A stretch of 64,000 nucleotides of DNA from Persicobacter diffluens. GTDB taxonomy: Bacteria > Bacteroidota > Bacteroidia > Cytophagales > Cyclobacteriaceae. Shown here piece after piece: positions 17,175-26,889 of this stretch (within the stretch, counting starts at the first letter, position 1; each line of letters starts with the position of its first letter). Made by a program: the position numbers and the translations under genes. The notes below the pieces were generated by a model. It was not told where the DNA came from, did no database searches, and saw only the letters and a program-made list of their open reading frames with translations. The stretch covers positions 1,426,001 to 1,490,000 of the forward strand of contig NZ_BQKE01000001.1 of the NCBI RefSeq assembly GCF_036244895.1, in the 5' to 3' direction.

Positions 17175-18170
17175 TTAGCTGATCATTAGGTTGCATCCCC
17201 GAATGTCCGAATTATCCAGACGACCCAATACCTCAAAACTTCCATCCGGATGAATTTTGCCTAAATCCTCTGTGGCAATAAAGGAGCAGGAATGCACATT
17301 GCCTAAATCAATGATATTGATGGCTCCGCTTTTGGCCCTGGTCTCTAAAGACAAAGGATCATTGGTTTCTCTGATCAATACTTTCATGCTGTCTGCTGTT
17401 TTGAACAAAGAGTTCCCCTTCGAGTATCCTTGGGATAATAATTCGGTCATGCCATACTCAGAGTGAACTTCCTTAATGTTTAATCGGTTCGCTAGAAAAT
17501 GATGAACTTCCTCTCTTAATAATTCTTTTCTTCTTCCTTTCATACCTCCTGTTTCCATCACGATCAAATCCGAAAAATCGGCTTCATAACGATCGGCAAG
17601 GTCTAACAGGCCAAAAGTCACCCCAATAAGTACTGCTTTCTTACCTGATTTTTTGATTTTCTCCACCTGGCGGATTAAGTCTTCATGGTCATTTAGGTAA
17701 AAACCTGATTCCGGATGTTTCCCAATCTTAATGAATTGGTCCACCATGCGTACTAAAGAAGAAGTGGTTCTTTCCAAATAGGAGGGCAATAAACCCAAAA
17801 AGACATAGTTTTCCACCGGTCCGTAGAAATCAGTGAAAATGAGACGTGCCAGGGTGTCATAAAATTTCAAATCCTCTATATAATGCCGGCTTGGGGTCAT
17901 CCCGGTAGTGCCACTACTCTCAAAGGTGTCCTGAGGCGTCCAATCTCCACTTTTAATACTATGGTTTTTAAAAAAACTTATGGGTAGAAAAGGGATTTTA
18001 TCAACTTGTTGAATTTCGGAGGGATTTTTTCCCAACAGCTGAATCCATTGTTTATAAATAGGATTATTCTCTGCCTGGAAATGAAAAATGTCCAGTGCCA
18101 ATTGATCAAAATGGCGCGGCGTAAGATTAAGTACCCTGTTTTTTAAGGCCTGCAAAGAGGAATTTGACAT
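17175..18170 (-). CDS. LuxE-like acyl-protein synthetase family protein
   Basis: 331 residues from ATG 18170; the open frame extends to 18242, but the extra 24 residues do not look like the family. It contains the adenylate-forming motif FESSGTTGMTPSRHY and the later EYGMTELLSQ and FEVLGRLDNSDIRGCNLM, the layout of LuxE/ANL adenylating enzymes. LuxE activates fatty acids with ATP and passes them to LuxC. No luxC or lux genes are present here, so the substrate is unknown. Homologues in Bacteroidota are often annotated as acyl transferase. Single-gene unit, divergent from hemN. Confidence 0.82.
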   Translation of the reverse strand: MSNSSLQALKNRVLNLTPRHFDQLALDIFHFQAENNPIYKQWIQLLGKNPSEIQQVDKIPFLPISFFKNHSIKSGDWTPQDTFESSGTTGMTPSRHYIEDLKFYDTLARLIFTDFYGPVENYVFLGLLPSYLERTTSSLVRMVDQFIKIGKHPESGFYLNDHEDLIRQVEKIKKSGKKAVLIGVTFGLLDLADRYEADFSDLIVMETGGMKGRRKELLREEVHHFLANRLNIKEVHSEYGMTELLSQGYSKGNSLFKTADSMKVLIRETNDPLSLETRAKSGAINIIDLGNVHSCSFIATEDLGKIHPDGSFEVLGRLDNSDIRGCNLMIS

Positions 18171-18486
18171 GCTTTCTATATTAGGCTGCAAGTTAAATAA
18201 AGCACTTTTATCTGCCAAAGGTTCCGACAGGCTTCGTGGCAAAACATGATATTCGATCGTTTTTTACCGGATTGGGATATTTGATAAAGTTGTTTTCTGC
18301 TATTCGTGAATTTTATTTTTCTTCCTTTGAATATAACATATTAAAGGTATTGAGGGAGCGAAATGCCGGAATCTTAAAATTGATGAGATGCCATAATGGC
18401 TTTTCCCCATATTCTTAGGATATTTGATTTTCAATTTGAAATTGTTTCTGACAGGAAAAAATATTCCTGAAAATAAAGGATCGAAA

Positions 18487-19854
18487 ATGGACCATAAGGC
18501 ACTCATAAAAAAATATAATGTTCCGGCACCAAGATATACCTCTTATCCAACTGTCCCGTTTTGGGAAGAGGATGCGCCATCTGTGGAGCAATGGTTGGAG
18601 GCGGTACGGAAAACTTTTGTAGCGACCAACTCAGACAAGGGGATTAGTGTTTATGTGCATCTGCCATTTTGTGAGAATTTGTGTACCTATTGTGGGTGTA
18701 ACAAGCGCATTACCAAAAATCACCGGGTAGAGGAGCCTTATTTGGAAGCCGTTTTGAAAGAGTGGAAATTCTATTTAGAGAATTTGCCCGAAAAGCCTGT
18801 GCTGAGAGAAATTCACGTTGGTGGTGGGACGCCTACCTTCTTTTCTCCTGAAAATTTAAAGCACTTATTTGGGCAGATTTTTGAAACGGTTGTGGTGCCC
18901 GAGGAGAAGGATTATTCTTTTGAAGGTCACCCGAACAATACCACGGAGGAGCACCTGAAGGTATTAGCGGAAATAGGTTTTAATCGGGTAAGCTATGGGG
19001 TGCAGGATTTTGACTTAAAGGTGCAGACGACCATTAATCGCATTCAGCCCTATAAGCATGTGGTATCCGCAACACAATATGCCCGGAAGCACGGATATAA
19101 TTCCGTGAATTTTGACCTGGTCTACGGTCTGCCTTTTCAGACAGTAGAAATTATTCAGGATACACTGGCTAAAATAAAAGATCTAAAGCCGGATCGCATC
19201 GCTTTTTATTCCTATGCGCACGTTCCATGGACGGCAAAAGGGCAGCGTGCCTACGATGAAAATGACCTTCCCACGGATGCGGAGAAACGCGCTTTATATG
19301 AAGCCGGTAAACAGGGGCTGTTGGCCATGGGCTATCATGATATCGGGATGGATCATTTTGCGCTTGAGGGAGATAGTTTATACCAAGCCTTTAAAGAAAA
19401 CCGATTACACCGGAATTTCATGGGGTATACCACCAATCAGACCGATTTAATGATTGGCCTGGGTTGTTCTTCTATTTCTGATGCCTGGACTGCTTTCGCA
19501 CAAACTGAAAAGAAAGTGGAGGACTATCAAAAAGCTGTGGAAGAAAATGGTGTAGGGTTAATTAAAGGTCATTTTCTAACGGAGGAAGATTTGGTCATTC
19601 GGGAGGCTATTTTGGAATTAATCTGTCATAATGCCCTTGACCTTAGTCCTGCGATAAAAGCTACACTTGATGAAGGCTGCATGGAGCAGTTGGACACCTT
19701 TGAAGCAGAGGGTATTTTGACTTTGAAGGATGACCGATTGGAGATGACCGTGCCCGGAATTGCTTTTATCCGGAATGTCTGTATGGTTTTTGATACCCGT
19801 TTGCGCGCCAGAAAGATTGCGGCTGATCAGCCTATTTTCAGTAAATCCATTTAG
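18487..19854 (+). CDS. hemN: Oxygen-independent coproporphyrinogen III oxidase
   Basis: 455 residues from ATG 18487; the open frame extends upstream to 18424 but the family start is MDHKALIKKYNVPAPRYTSYPT. The radical SAM cluster motif CENLCTYCGC has Cys62, Cys66, Cys69 and the extra Cys71 typical of HemN. The motifs HVGGGTPTF and SYGVQDFD are also present. The enzyme converts coproporphyrinogen III to protoporphyrinogen IX in heme synthesis without oxygen. Length is normal for HemN rather than HemW. No heme genes are adjacent. Confidence 0.95.
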   Translation: MDHKALIKKYNVPAPRYTSYPTVPFWEEDAPSVEQWLEAVRKTFVATNSDKGISVYVHLPFCENLCTYCGCNKRITKNHRVEEPYLEAVLKEWKFYLENLPEKPVLREIHVGGGTPTFFSPENLKHLFGQIFETVVVPEEKDYSFEGHPNNTTEEHLKVLAEIGFNRVSYGVQDFDLKVQTTINRIQPYKHVVSATQYARKHGYNSVNFDLVYGLPFQTVEIIQDTLAKIKDLKPDRIAFYSYAHVPWTAKGQRAYDENDLPTDAEKRALYEAGKQGLLAMGYHDIGMDHFALEGDSLYQAFKENRLHRNFMGYTTNQTDLMIGLGCSSISDAWTAFAQTEKKVEDYQKAVEENGVGLIKGHFLTEEDLVIREAILELICHNALDLSPAIKATLDEGCMEQLDTFEAEGILTLKDDRLEMTVPGIAFIRNVCMVFDTRLRARKIAADQPIFSKSI

Positions 19855-19860
19855 CGCGTG

Positions 19861-20084
19861 TTAAGCCGAAATATTCATGCTTATATCCCCGTTTAGCTGT
19901 AAGGCGGAAAAAATGAAAGAATAGTTTCCTGTTTTGAGTTTTTTCCAACGAAACAGATGAATGAGGAGAAAGCAAACTCGCCCAAATTTGGGCTATTATA
20001 AATCAATGAATATAAGTTGTAATAATCTGAAAATAAGCTATTTGAGTTTAGTTGGTGAATTTAGCGGTGAATAATTCGGGTTAA
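19861..20084 (+). repeat. Family A intergenic repeat, copy A4 (best reference copy)
   Basis: 224 bp, starting TTAAGCCGAAATATTCATGC six bases after the hemN stop and ending GCGGTGAATAATTCGGGTTAA. The terminal repeats are inverted and both end in TTAA. The core contains a perfect 14-base palindrome GCCCAAATTTGGGC (19980-19993) and TTTCCTGTTTTGAGTTTTTT. Confidence 0.88.
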
Positions 20085-20112
20085 GCACAGCCTAAAGCTA
20101 AGTATAAAAATC

Positions 20113-20150
20113 AAAGAAGGCTTTCGTGAGAACGAAGGCCTTTTGTTTTT
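20113..20150 (+). terminator. Terminator after hemN/repeat A4
   Basis: GAAGGCTTTCG, short loop, CGAAGGCCTTTTGTTTTT. Confidence 0.8.
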
Positions 20151-20227
20151 AGGAGAGATTTGTGGAGGATAAAAAGTAAATGTTTCCGGTTCAATCAATT
20201 CTATAATTGAGATGGTTCCTGAAATGT

Positions 20228-20674
20228 ATGAGGGATGAATTAATACAATTGTTGGATCGCAAGGACCGACAGTTACGCTGGGTGATATTGCTGGTGGGAC
20301 TATTCGGTATACTGCTGTTGGTGGGCGTATTCTTTTCTTTGAATATGGCAGAAATTAAAGCGCCGGCATTAAGGCTGGCATTTTGGTTGGGCATGTTGTT
20401 CCTGGCTGGGAATTTTGTCTGGGCCTGGTGGGAATTAGGGGACCAAAAGTTATATAAATCGCTAACAGATCATGAAAATATTAAACAGGTGGCCTATCAT
20501 CTTGCCCGCAAAGGGGAGCGATCCTGGCATTCCGTTTTTTATATCAATATTGTTCTGCCCGATGGCTCTCAACATGAGTTTTTTACCAATATGAAAAATG
20601 GGCAGCGTATTCTTAAATTGATCCAGGGACGCTATCCTGATACCTCTCTTTTAGAACTAGATCAGGTGGTGTAG
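20228..20674 (+). CDS. Small two-helix membrane protein, unknown
   Basis: 148 residues from ATG 20228 (the frame is open to TTG 20207). After a charged N-terminus (MRDELIQLLDRKDRQLR) two hydrophobic segments follow: WVILLVGLFGILLLVGVFF and LAFWLGMLFLAGNFVWAWW. The remaining about 80 residues are soluble, with a possible small beta-rich domain (WHSVFYINIVLPDGSQHEFFTN). No family recognised. It lies between hemN and convergent recQ with its own spacing. Confidence 0.7.
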   Translation: MRDELIQLLDRKDRQLRWVILLVGLFGILLLVGVFFSLNMAEIKAPALRLAFWLGMLFLAGNFVWAWWELGDQKLYKSLTDHENIKQVAYHLARKGERSWHSVFYINIVLPDGSQHEFFTNMKNGQRILKLIQGRYPDTSLLELDQVV

Positions 20675-20675
20675 T

Positions 20676-21034
20676 TTTATCTGAATTATTCACCGCTAGG
20701 TTTAGGTTTGATATTAATAGACTATTTTTCAATTAGTTATAACCTTGTCTATTGAGTTTCTGTTAGCCCAATTAGAGCGGTTAGAAAATCAGCAAAATCC
20801 ATCTCAACGTACCGAAATATAGCTGTTCAGCCTGACTTAATAAGAGCAAGTTTCAAAACGCACCATCCGGTTGCAAATTCGAATGCCTGGAAGCGATTTT
20901 GGGTAATTGCTCAACAATAGCGCTGCTATTTTCTAAAAATAATCTGGAATCCCTTCTGCAATAATCAAATTTTCGCTGCGAATTTTGGCTTTTAAGCACG
21001 CTCTAAAAGTAACGGTGAATAATTCGGCTTAAAG
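20676..21034 (-). repeat. Family A repeat, copy A5, diverged, with family B copy inside
   Basis: The left end CTGAATTATTCACCGCTAGG and the right end GGTGAATAATTCGGCTTAA are family A termini in the expected inverted orientation. The left half also has TTAGCCCAATTA. The right half is heavily diverged and holds repeat B1 (20843-21004). The nested reading is an inference: it could also be two partial A ends beside a B copy. Confidence 0.5.
20843..21004 (+). repeat. Family B intergenic repeat, copy B1
   Basis: 162 bp. The left end AGAGCAAGTTTCAAAACGC and the complement of the right end AGAGCGTGCTTAAAAGCC are related. The shared core is GCAAATTCGAAT, GCGATTTTGG, TTGCTCAACAATAGC and AAATTTTCGCTGCGAATT. 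Confidence 0.75.
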
Positions 21035-21040
21035 GGTGTT

Positions 21041-21076
21041 TTATTCGAATTATTCATTCCTAGTTCAGCTTAGGCT
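21041..21076 (+). repeat. Family A repeat, truncated end (A6)
   Basis: TATTCGAATTATTCATTCCTAGTTCAGCTTA resembles the left 35 bases of copy A4. It stops at the recQ 3' end, so only the left end is left. Confidence 0.45.
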
Positions 21077-21080
21077 CCTA

Positions 21081-22994
21081 TTACTTTCTATCAATCTTCC
21101 CTGCCTCATTATAAAAGAGACTGCCCTCTCTAAGGAGCTTTTGGACAGCAGTTTTGAAGTTGTCTTCGTTACCCTCCGCAGTAAGGGCAAATAATTCCTC
21201 TAAAGGTAAGGGGCCATTGGCAAGTGCCTTTAAAAGGGAGGAGCGCATGGTTTCTTCATTCACCTCTTCTGTTTTGGTGGTTTGCTTACGTTCCAGGCAT
21301 CGATCACATTGTCCGCAATCCTTTACATTTTCCTCTCCGAAATATTCCTGCAAAACTTTTTGACGACACCTGACGGCCTCATCAGCATAAAGGAGCACTG
21401 CATCCAGCTTTTTTCTTTCTTGCTGCGCTTTTCTTTTACTCTCCTCCATGGAAAGGGGAAGGTTAAGTGCATCATGCCGCGCTTCTAAAAAAGTGAGGGT
21501 CGCTGCCTCGGATTGCGCTTGATAATCTACCATCCCCATTTGGTGAAGCCTTTTGAGTATATTGATGACTAAGTCCGCTTTGAGTTGAAGGCTTTTTGCC
21601 AGGCGTTTTTCATTAATATTCACATATTCCCCATAGAGCATTCCTCCATGTTTGCGTAGTAATGCCTTGGTAATTTGATCAATTTCAGCATTTTTCACCT
21701 GTAGCTCATACATTTGTTTGGGATTACACAGGAAACTCAATCGGCTGGGTTTCCATACACTTTCCGAGAGTTGAATGTATCCCAAATCACTCAGGCGTTT
21801 CATGGCATGGTGTACCTGAATGGGGGGGAGCTTGAATTTTTCACAAAAGGCTGGCAGGTCGAAAGGAAAGCTGGCCAGTTTGGCAGCGCCTATGGCAATT
21901 TTATAATGATTAGCAATGGCTTGGTAAACGGTCCGGATGGTTTTGGCCGAAGGCTGACTATCTCTCCATCTTTGTTCCAGCCGGTTTATGTCCTGCTGGT
22001 TGTATAGGGTCAGGGCAAAGGCTTTTTGCTCATCTCTTCCGCCCCTTCCTGCTTCCTGATAATAAGATTCTAAATTATCTGTAAGATCCAAATGGATTAC
22101 AAGCCTTACATCCGGCTTGTCAATACCCATTCCAAAGGCGTTGGTGGCCACCATTACTCGTATTTGGTCATTGATCCAAGCTTCCTGTTTTTTACTTCTT
22201 ATTTCACCACTCAGGCCTGCATGATAATAGTCCGCAGAGATTTTTTTGCTTTGAAGCCAGGCGGCGATTTGTTCACATTTTTGACGGGAACGCATGTAGA
22301 CAATGGCGGTTCCGGGGATATTTCGTAAGGCCGTCAGCATTTTATTGCCCTTGTCTTCTATCATGCGTACGTGGTAGGCCAGATTGTCCCGGGCAAATGA
22401 TTTTTTAAAAACCCGCGCCTGTACTAGCTGTAATTTTTGTAATAAATCCTGTTGTACCTGTGGGGTGGCCGTTGCAGTAAGGGCGATGACGGGTACCGTA
22501 GGGAAAATGTTCCTTAAGTCCGGAATTTGCAGGTAGGGAGGTCGGAAATCATAACCCCATTGACTAACACAGTGCGCCTCGTCTACGGCAACGAGTCGCA
22601 CGGGCATGTGCAGTACGCGCTCCTTAAAAACAGGACTTTGGATTCTTTCCGGAGAAATGTATAAAAAAGAAATATCACCAAAACGACAGTTATCCAATGT
22701 AATGTCAATTTCTTTACTACTCATCCCCGAAAAAATGGCGGCGGCTTTAATTCCCCTCTTTTTTAATTGACTCACCTGATCCTGCATTAGTGCAATTAGC
22801 GGAGAGATCACCAGCGTTAATCCCCCTAAAACAAGGCCTGGAACCTGAAAACAAATTGATTTCCCCCCCCCTGTAGGTAACAGCGCCAGGGTATCGTGCC
22901 CTTCCAAAACGGATTGGATGATGTCCTCCTGCAAAGGTCGGAATTGACTATAGCCCCAATATTGTTTTAAGATTTTTTTCGCTTGAGATGGCAT
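21081..22994 (-). CDS. recQ: ATP-dependent DNA helicase RecQ
   Basis: 637 residues. Walker A is PTGGGKS (40-46), the DEAH-type box is VAVDEAHCVSQWG, and motif VI is QEAGRGGRDEQKA. These are followed by an RQC region with the zinc-binding pattern RCRQKVLQEYF and CGQCDRC. No recognisable HRDC domain; the C-terminus is short and ends in a winged-helix-like segment (NFKTAVQKLLREGSLFYN). RecQ unwinds DNA 3'-5' in recombination and repair. It lies alone on the minus strand, divergent from the gene at 23197. The stop falls just beside a truncated family A end. Confidence 0.96.
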   Translation of the reverse strand: MPSQAKKILKQYWGYSQFRPLQEDIIQSVLEGHDTLALLPTGGGKSICFQVPGLVLGGLTLVISPLIALMQDQVSQLKKRGIKAAAIFSGMSSKEIDITLDNCRFGDISFLYISPERIQSPVFKERVLHMPVRLVAVDEAHCVSQWGYDFRPPYLQIPDLRNIFPTVPVIALTATATPQVQQDLLQKLQLVQARVFKKSFARDNLAYHVRMIEDKGNKMLTALRNIPGTAIVYMRSRQKCEQIAAWLQSKKISADYYHAGLSGEIRSKKQEAWINDQIRVMVATNAFGMGIDKPDVRLVIHLDLTDNLESYYQEAGRGGRDEQKAFALTLYNQQDINRLEQRWRDSQPSAKTIRTVYQAIANHYKIAIGAAKLASFPFDLPAFCEKFKLPPIQVHHAMKRLSDLGYIQLSESVWKPSRLSFLCNPKQMYELQVKNAEIDQITKALLRKHGGMLYGEYVNINEKRLAKSLQLKADLVINILKRLHQMGMVDYQAQSEAATLTFLEARHDALNLPLSMEESKRKAQQERKKLDAVLLYADEAVRCRQKVLQEYFGEENVKDCGQCDRCLERKQTTKTEEVNEETMRSSLLKALANGPLPLEELFALTAEGNEDNFKTAVQKLLREGSLFYNEAGKIDRK

Positions 22995-23196
22995 GAAGGT
23001 GAAGTAACTTTTGTTAAAATTTTAAAAAAAAATTAAATTCGTTGTGAGGAAAACAAAATGATGCGGCAGTAAAATTACGTAATCTTTATTTGTGGTTGAA
23101 AAATTCCTCCAATTACCGAAAAATGATTTTGCGTGTAAACAGGGAAGCGCTTTCTATTAAAATAAGAAGCGTGACCTGAATTTACATGGGCCAACT

Positions 23197-24441
23197 ATGA
23201 GAAGCAGCTTAACCTTTATTTGTTTTTTGATGGTATCGTTTTTTCAATCGGTTCCGATTTTAGCACAAGATACTATTATTGTGCGCGGGCAGGTTGTGGA
23301 AGCAGATTCCAATAATCCTATTCCTTTTGCCACCGTGGAAGTGTGTGGTACCTCCGTTGGGACAGTAGCCAATGAGGAAGGTCTTTTCCGTTTTTCTGTA
23401 GAGTCAAATAGGGGAGATTCCCTGTGTGTTCATTCTGTAGGGTATGAATATGGCTATTATCCGGTGCCCGAAAAATCCTCCAATACCCCATTAACTTTGA
23501 CTTTGGTATCTTCCACCAAAATGCTGACCGAGGTGGTGGTGGGGGATATGAAAATTACCCCGGAAAGAATTTTGAAAAAAGCCGCTCAAAATGTGCGCAA
23601 AAATTATCCTCAAAAGCCATTTGCTTTAAAGGGCTATTACCGTGACTATCTCAGAAAGAAAAAAGGAGGGTACATCTGTTTTTTGGAGGGAGCGATGGAT
23701 ATGCTGGATCCCGGATTTAGAAAGCCGGATGATAAGATTGAGGTGAGAATGGAGCAAATTCGCTTAAGTGATTCCTACGAGAAGAATTATAAGAAATATG
23801 TGAAGGAATATGAGCATGATACTTCCAAAATTTTGCTACATGGCGTTTTACCAAGTCTAAGGGGCAATGAATTTGCGAGTATGATTTTTCATGATCCGCT
23901 GCGAAACCACGGACGTTCTGTGCCTTTTATGGGTACTTTTGATACGATGTGGAATTCTTCTTACTATTTTGAGTTGGATTATTATACTTATATCGGAGAG
24001 GATGAAGTCTACGTGATTTCCATTCAGCCGAACCCTTCACTTAACTATTGGCATGTTGATGTGAAGGGCCAAATTTTCGTAAGGGTGAAAGATCATGCAG
24101 TCATGAAGATCAATTACAAATATTTTGTGACGAAAAAGCTGGATAAGCAAAAGTGGTATGAGTTGAATCTGGAATATCAGGACATTGACGGTTTAATGTA
24201 CCTGAAATATTTGTCCTATATGAATTATTTCAAGATTTTTAATGGAGAGGAGATCGCAGAGATCTCACAATACCGTGAATTTTTTGTCAATGATGTAATT
24301 CTTCAGGAGGATAAAGAGCTGGAAAGTGTTGGTGTTCGGGTAGATATGGATAAGCCGTTGTATACACAATCCGTGAAAGAAATTCCAAATTTTTGGGATC
24401 ATTATAATTACTTACTTTTAGGGCAACCTCTTATGGATTAA
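23197..24441 (+). CDS. Secreted CarboxypepD_reg-like domain protein
   Basis: 414 residues. A signal peptide ends near VPILAQ. Then comes a carboxypeptidase regulatory-like beta-sandwich (about 26-110: VRGQVVEADSNNPIPFATVEV, TVANEEGLFRFSV), the domain also found at the N-terminus of SusC proteins. The remaining 300 residues resemble the DUF5686-type region that often follows it in Bacteroidota, but the match is by layout only. It probably sits in the periplasm or outer membrane. The next gene starts 13 bases after its stop, so the two are likely co-transcribed. Confidence 0.75.
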   Translation: MRSSLTFICFLMVSFFQSVPILAQDTIIVRGQVVEADSNNPIPFATVEVCGTSVGTVANEEGLFRFSVESNRGDSLCVHSVGYEYGYYPVPEKSSNTPLTLTLVSSTKMLTEVVVGDMKITPERILKKAAQNVRKNYPQKPFALKGYYRDYLRKKKGGYICFLEGAMDMLDPGFRKPDDKIEVRMEQIRLSDSYEKNYKKYVKEYEHDTSKILLHGVLPSLRGNEFASMIFHDPLRNHGRSVPFMGTFDTMWNSSYYFELDYYTYIGEDEVYVISIQPNPSLNYWHVDVKGQIFVRVKDHAVMKINYKYFVTKKLDKQKWYELNLEYQDIDGLMYLKYLSYMNYFKIFNGEEIAEISQYREFFVNDVILQEDKELESVGVRVDMDKPLYTQSVKEIPNFWDHYNYLLLGQPLMD

Positions 24442-24454
24442 ACTAGCATTCATA

Positions 24455-25333
24455 ATGAACGTGGAGGAATTAAAAGGTAAAACGGTTTTGATCACCGGCG
24501 CTAATTCAGGATTGGGTTACGCCTTGGCGGAGCATTTGCTGAAGGCTCAGGCTAATATTATTATGCTATGCAGGGAGTTGAGAAGGGCAGAGGAAGCGAG
24601 ATTAAAGCTGTTAACTTTATTTCCTAAAGGGAAAGTGGGGCTCATTCGGATGGATTTGAGTAGTCTCACTTCAGTGCACAATGCTGCAGAAGAGGTTTTG
24701 GCGGGTGCGAATAAGCCTGATTATATCGTGAATAATGCCGGTAAAATGTTTGGGCCTTATATGGTAACCGAGGAGGGGGTGGAATCCCAATTTGGAGTGA
24801 ATTATTTAGGGCATCTTGCTTTGATGAAATTCCTTTTTCCACTTTTTCAGGAGGGCGGCGTAGGGCGAGTCGTGAACGTGAGTAGTATTGCCCATCGTTG
24901 GTTTCCCTTTGAATTTCGCAATATATTGCAATCCGCTCATTATCATCCTGTCAGGAATTATAGCCATAGTAAATTGGCCAATCTCCTCCTGAGCAGGAGT
25001 CTGAATAAGGCTTTTCAAGGCATGGGAATCTCTACTGTGGCAGTAAACGCGCATCCGGGGATTAGCAGGACGAACATTGGAAGGAATTTACCTCAATGGA
25101 TGGTGCCGGTTGCCCTGCGTTTTGGCCAATCTCCGGAAGCAGGGGCTTTGCCTATTATGTTAGCATTAACAGATGCGGAGGCCACTGGCGGTGATTGTTA
25201 TGGTCCTGCGGGTTTTCAGCAGTGGTTTGGTGGAGCTCAAAAAGTGGAAGTGGGCGCCAGTGCTCATGATGACCGATTAGCAGCGGCCTTGTGGGAATGG
25301 GGGATTGAGCTGATAGAGGGGAAATCTATATAA
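24455..25333 (+). CDS. Short-chain dehydrogenase/reductase
   Basis: 292 residues. It has the NAD(P)-binding motif TGANSGLG (about 14-21), NNAGKM, the catalytic Ser in VNVSSIAHR and the YxxxK pair in YSHSKLANLL. The layout resembles the retinol-dehydrogenase/WWOX-like group of SDR enzymes rather than fatty acid FabG. The substrate is unknown. It starts 13 bases after the CarboxypepD_reg-like gene, suggesting an operon. ATG 24455. Confidence 0.9.
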   Translation: MNVEELKGKTVLITGANSGLGYALAEHLLKAQANIIMLCRELRRAEEARLKLLTLFPKGKVGLIRMDLSSLTSVHNAAEEVLAGANKPDYIVNNAGKMFGPYMVTEEGVESQFGVNYLGHLALMKFLFPLFQEGGVGRVVNVSSIAHRWFPFEFRNILQSAHYHPVRNYSHSKLANLLLSRSLNKAFQGMGISTVAVNAHPGISRTNIGRNLPQWMVPVALRFGQSPEAGALPIMLALTDAEATGGDCYGPAGFQQWFGGAQKVEVGASAHDDRLAAALWEWGIELIEGKSI

Positions 25334-25537
25334 ATACCCCTTATCCAGCCCTATTTTCAGACAACAATCATCTTTTGGTAAGGATTTGTGGAAGAATGCC
25401 AGACAGTTGAATAAGCCAAACTCGGGGAGGCTAATTGCTTTCCATTATACTTCTTCTATGGCAATGCTAAAATTAGGAGCCTATTCCTTCAATTTATCCT
25501 TACACCCTATCAGGTGATTTGAGTAGAAGTAAAATGC

Positions 25538-25846
25538 TTGAAGTTTAAAAGAACCATTTTTATTTTTTTGGGTTGTATTTCTGTGAATAATGCAAAAAAT
25601 ACCATCCTGAATCATTTGATCCTAAGAAAGGGATCAGGCAGAATATCCGCCAATCTTTTAATTCATTATGAGGCCAGTCCGGAGGAAGTGGAGGCTCGTT
25701 TGGACGTGTTAATGATAATTTCCCTTCATTTAGCTCCATCTTTTGTGGGGCCGGAATTGATTAGAGTCAAAGCAGAAATCTGTCAATTGAGAGATTATCT
25801 GAATATGATGCAATTATTAATAGAGGCTAAGAGACTGCTGGAATAA
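25538..25846 (+). CDS. Possible small protein of unknown function
   Basis: 102-codon frame beginning at TTG; the nearest ATG (25534) is in another frame and stops after four codons. The N-terminus is hydrophobic (RTIFIFLGCISVNNA) and the rest looks amphipathic alpha-helical. No family recognised. The missing ATG and the AT-rich context make this a weak call. Confidence 0.3.
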   Translation: MKFKRTIFIFLGCISVNNAKNTILNHLILRKGSGRISANLLIHYEASPEEVEARLDVLMIISLHLAPSFVGPELIRVKAEICQLRDYLNMMQLLIEAKRLLE

Positions 25847-25963
25847 GCTTTTTTTATTCAGTCATCAAATGTTGTTGCCCGTTAGCGGTTTTCCTATATT
25901 CTTTTTAAATATTCACGGTTTTCCTGCAACCCTCCTCCGTACAAGCCGATTTTTGGGTATAAA

Positions 25964-26122
25964 AGCGTGTTTAAAAGCACAGCATCCGGCTGCGAATTCG
26001 AATTATTCCCAGCGATCTTGGATAATTTCTCAACAATAGCGATGCTAATCGCTCAAAATAATCCTTTATCGCTTTTCCAATATTTCAAATTTTCGCTGCG
26101 AATTATGGCTTATAAACACGCT
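25964..26122 (+). repeat. Family B intergenic repeat, copy B2 (best terminal repeats)
   Basis: 159 bp. The left end AGCGTGTTTAAAAGC and the complement of the right end AGCGTGTTTATAAGC match at 14 of 15 bases. It lies directly upstream of the ECF sigma factor gene. The core is shared with B1 and B3: ATCCGGCTGCGAATTCGAAT, TTTCTCAACAATAGCGATGC and AAATTTTCGCTGCGAATT. Confidence 0.82.
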
Positions 26123-26141
26123 ATAAGCAAAAATTTTAGCA

Positions 26142-26642
26142 ATGGAAGATATGGATTTCGAGAAAGGATTGCATCAATACGAATCACAGCTTTATGCCAC
26201 GGCTTATAAATTTACGAAGGATTATGATGCTGCTCAGGATTTGGTACAAGAAACCCTTATCAAAGCATTTAAGGGTCGGGACAAATTTAAAAGCGGGACT
26301 AATCTGAAGGCCTGGCTTTTGGTGATATTGAAAAACACTTTTTTCTCTCAATATCAAAGCGATAAAAGAAGAGGAGAGCAGTTTGATCATACGGATTCTT
26401 TGGATGCTTTCCTGGCCTGGAAAGGCGGGGCCAATAAAAACCTGGCGGATAGTAGAATTGCTGTTGAAGAGATTAAGAAAGAAATTGATAAACTAGATGA
26501 TCAATACCGCATGCCCTTTATGCTCTATTTTCAGGGATTTAGTTATTTGGAAATTGGGGAGAAATTGAGCTTGCCCATTGGAACTGTGAAGAACAGGATT
26601 CATTTGGCTAGAAAGGTGTTGAAGGAGCGTGTGAAGATTTAA
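26142..26642 (+). CDS. ECF-type RNA polymerase sigma factor
   Basis: 166 residues from ATG 26142. Region 2 (YATAYKFTKDYDAAQDLVQETLIKAFKGRDKF) and region 4 (LPIGTVKNRIHLARKVLKERV) define a sigma-70 family ECF factor. ECF factors redirect RNA polymerase in response to envelope signals. No anti-sigma (FecR) or SusC gene is adjacent, so its trigger is unknown. It is preceded by repeat B2 and followed by repeat A7. The TAA stop lies inside the terminal TTAA of A7. Confidence 0.9.
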   Translation: MEDMDFEKGLHQYESQLYATAYKFTKDYDAAQDLVQETLIKAFKGRDKFKSGTNLKAWLLVILKNTFFSQYQSDKRRGEQFDHTDSLDAFLAWKGGANKNLADSRIAVEEIKKEIDKLDDQYRMPFMLYFQGFSYLEIGEKLSLPIGTVKNRIHLARKVLKERVKI

Positions 26643-26813
26643 CCCAATTCATTTCCGATAAACTAATTGAATTACCATTAATAGCTATTTTCAATCAATA
26701 AGGTAGTGAAAACTGAATGGTTAATAACCCCAAATTGGACAATATTGCTTACTCCTCATTTATTCGCTGCTTTGGATCTAAACGAGAAATAAGCATGCAT
26801 AATCCGGGTGAAA
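26639..26813 (-). repeat. Family A intergenic repeat, copy A7, internally deleted
   Basis: 175 bp in reverse orientation. It starts TTAACCCAATTCATTTCCGA, overlapping the sigma factor stop codon, and ends GCATGCATAATCCGGGTGAAAA. Compared with A4 it lacks about 45 bp of the core, including the CCTATTTCGAG segment. Confidence 0.65.
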
Positions 26814-26854
26814 AGAGGAATCTTCCTTTTCATTATCTTTCCTGATTTTTTATT

Positions 26855-26886
26855 CCCACCTTATCGAATGTCCTTAAGGTGGGTAT
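26855..26886 (+). terminator. Terminator of the sigma factor gene
   Basis: CCCACCTTA ... TTAAGGTGGG stem, then TATTTCTCTTTT. Confidence 0.7.
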
Positions 26887-26889
26887 TTC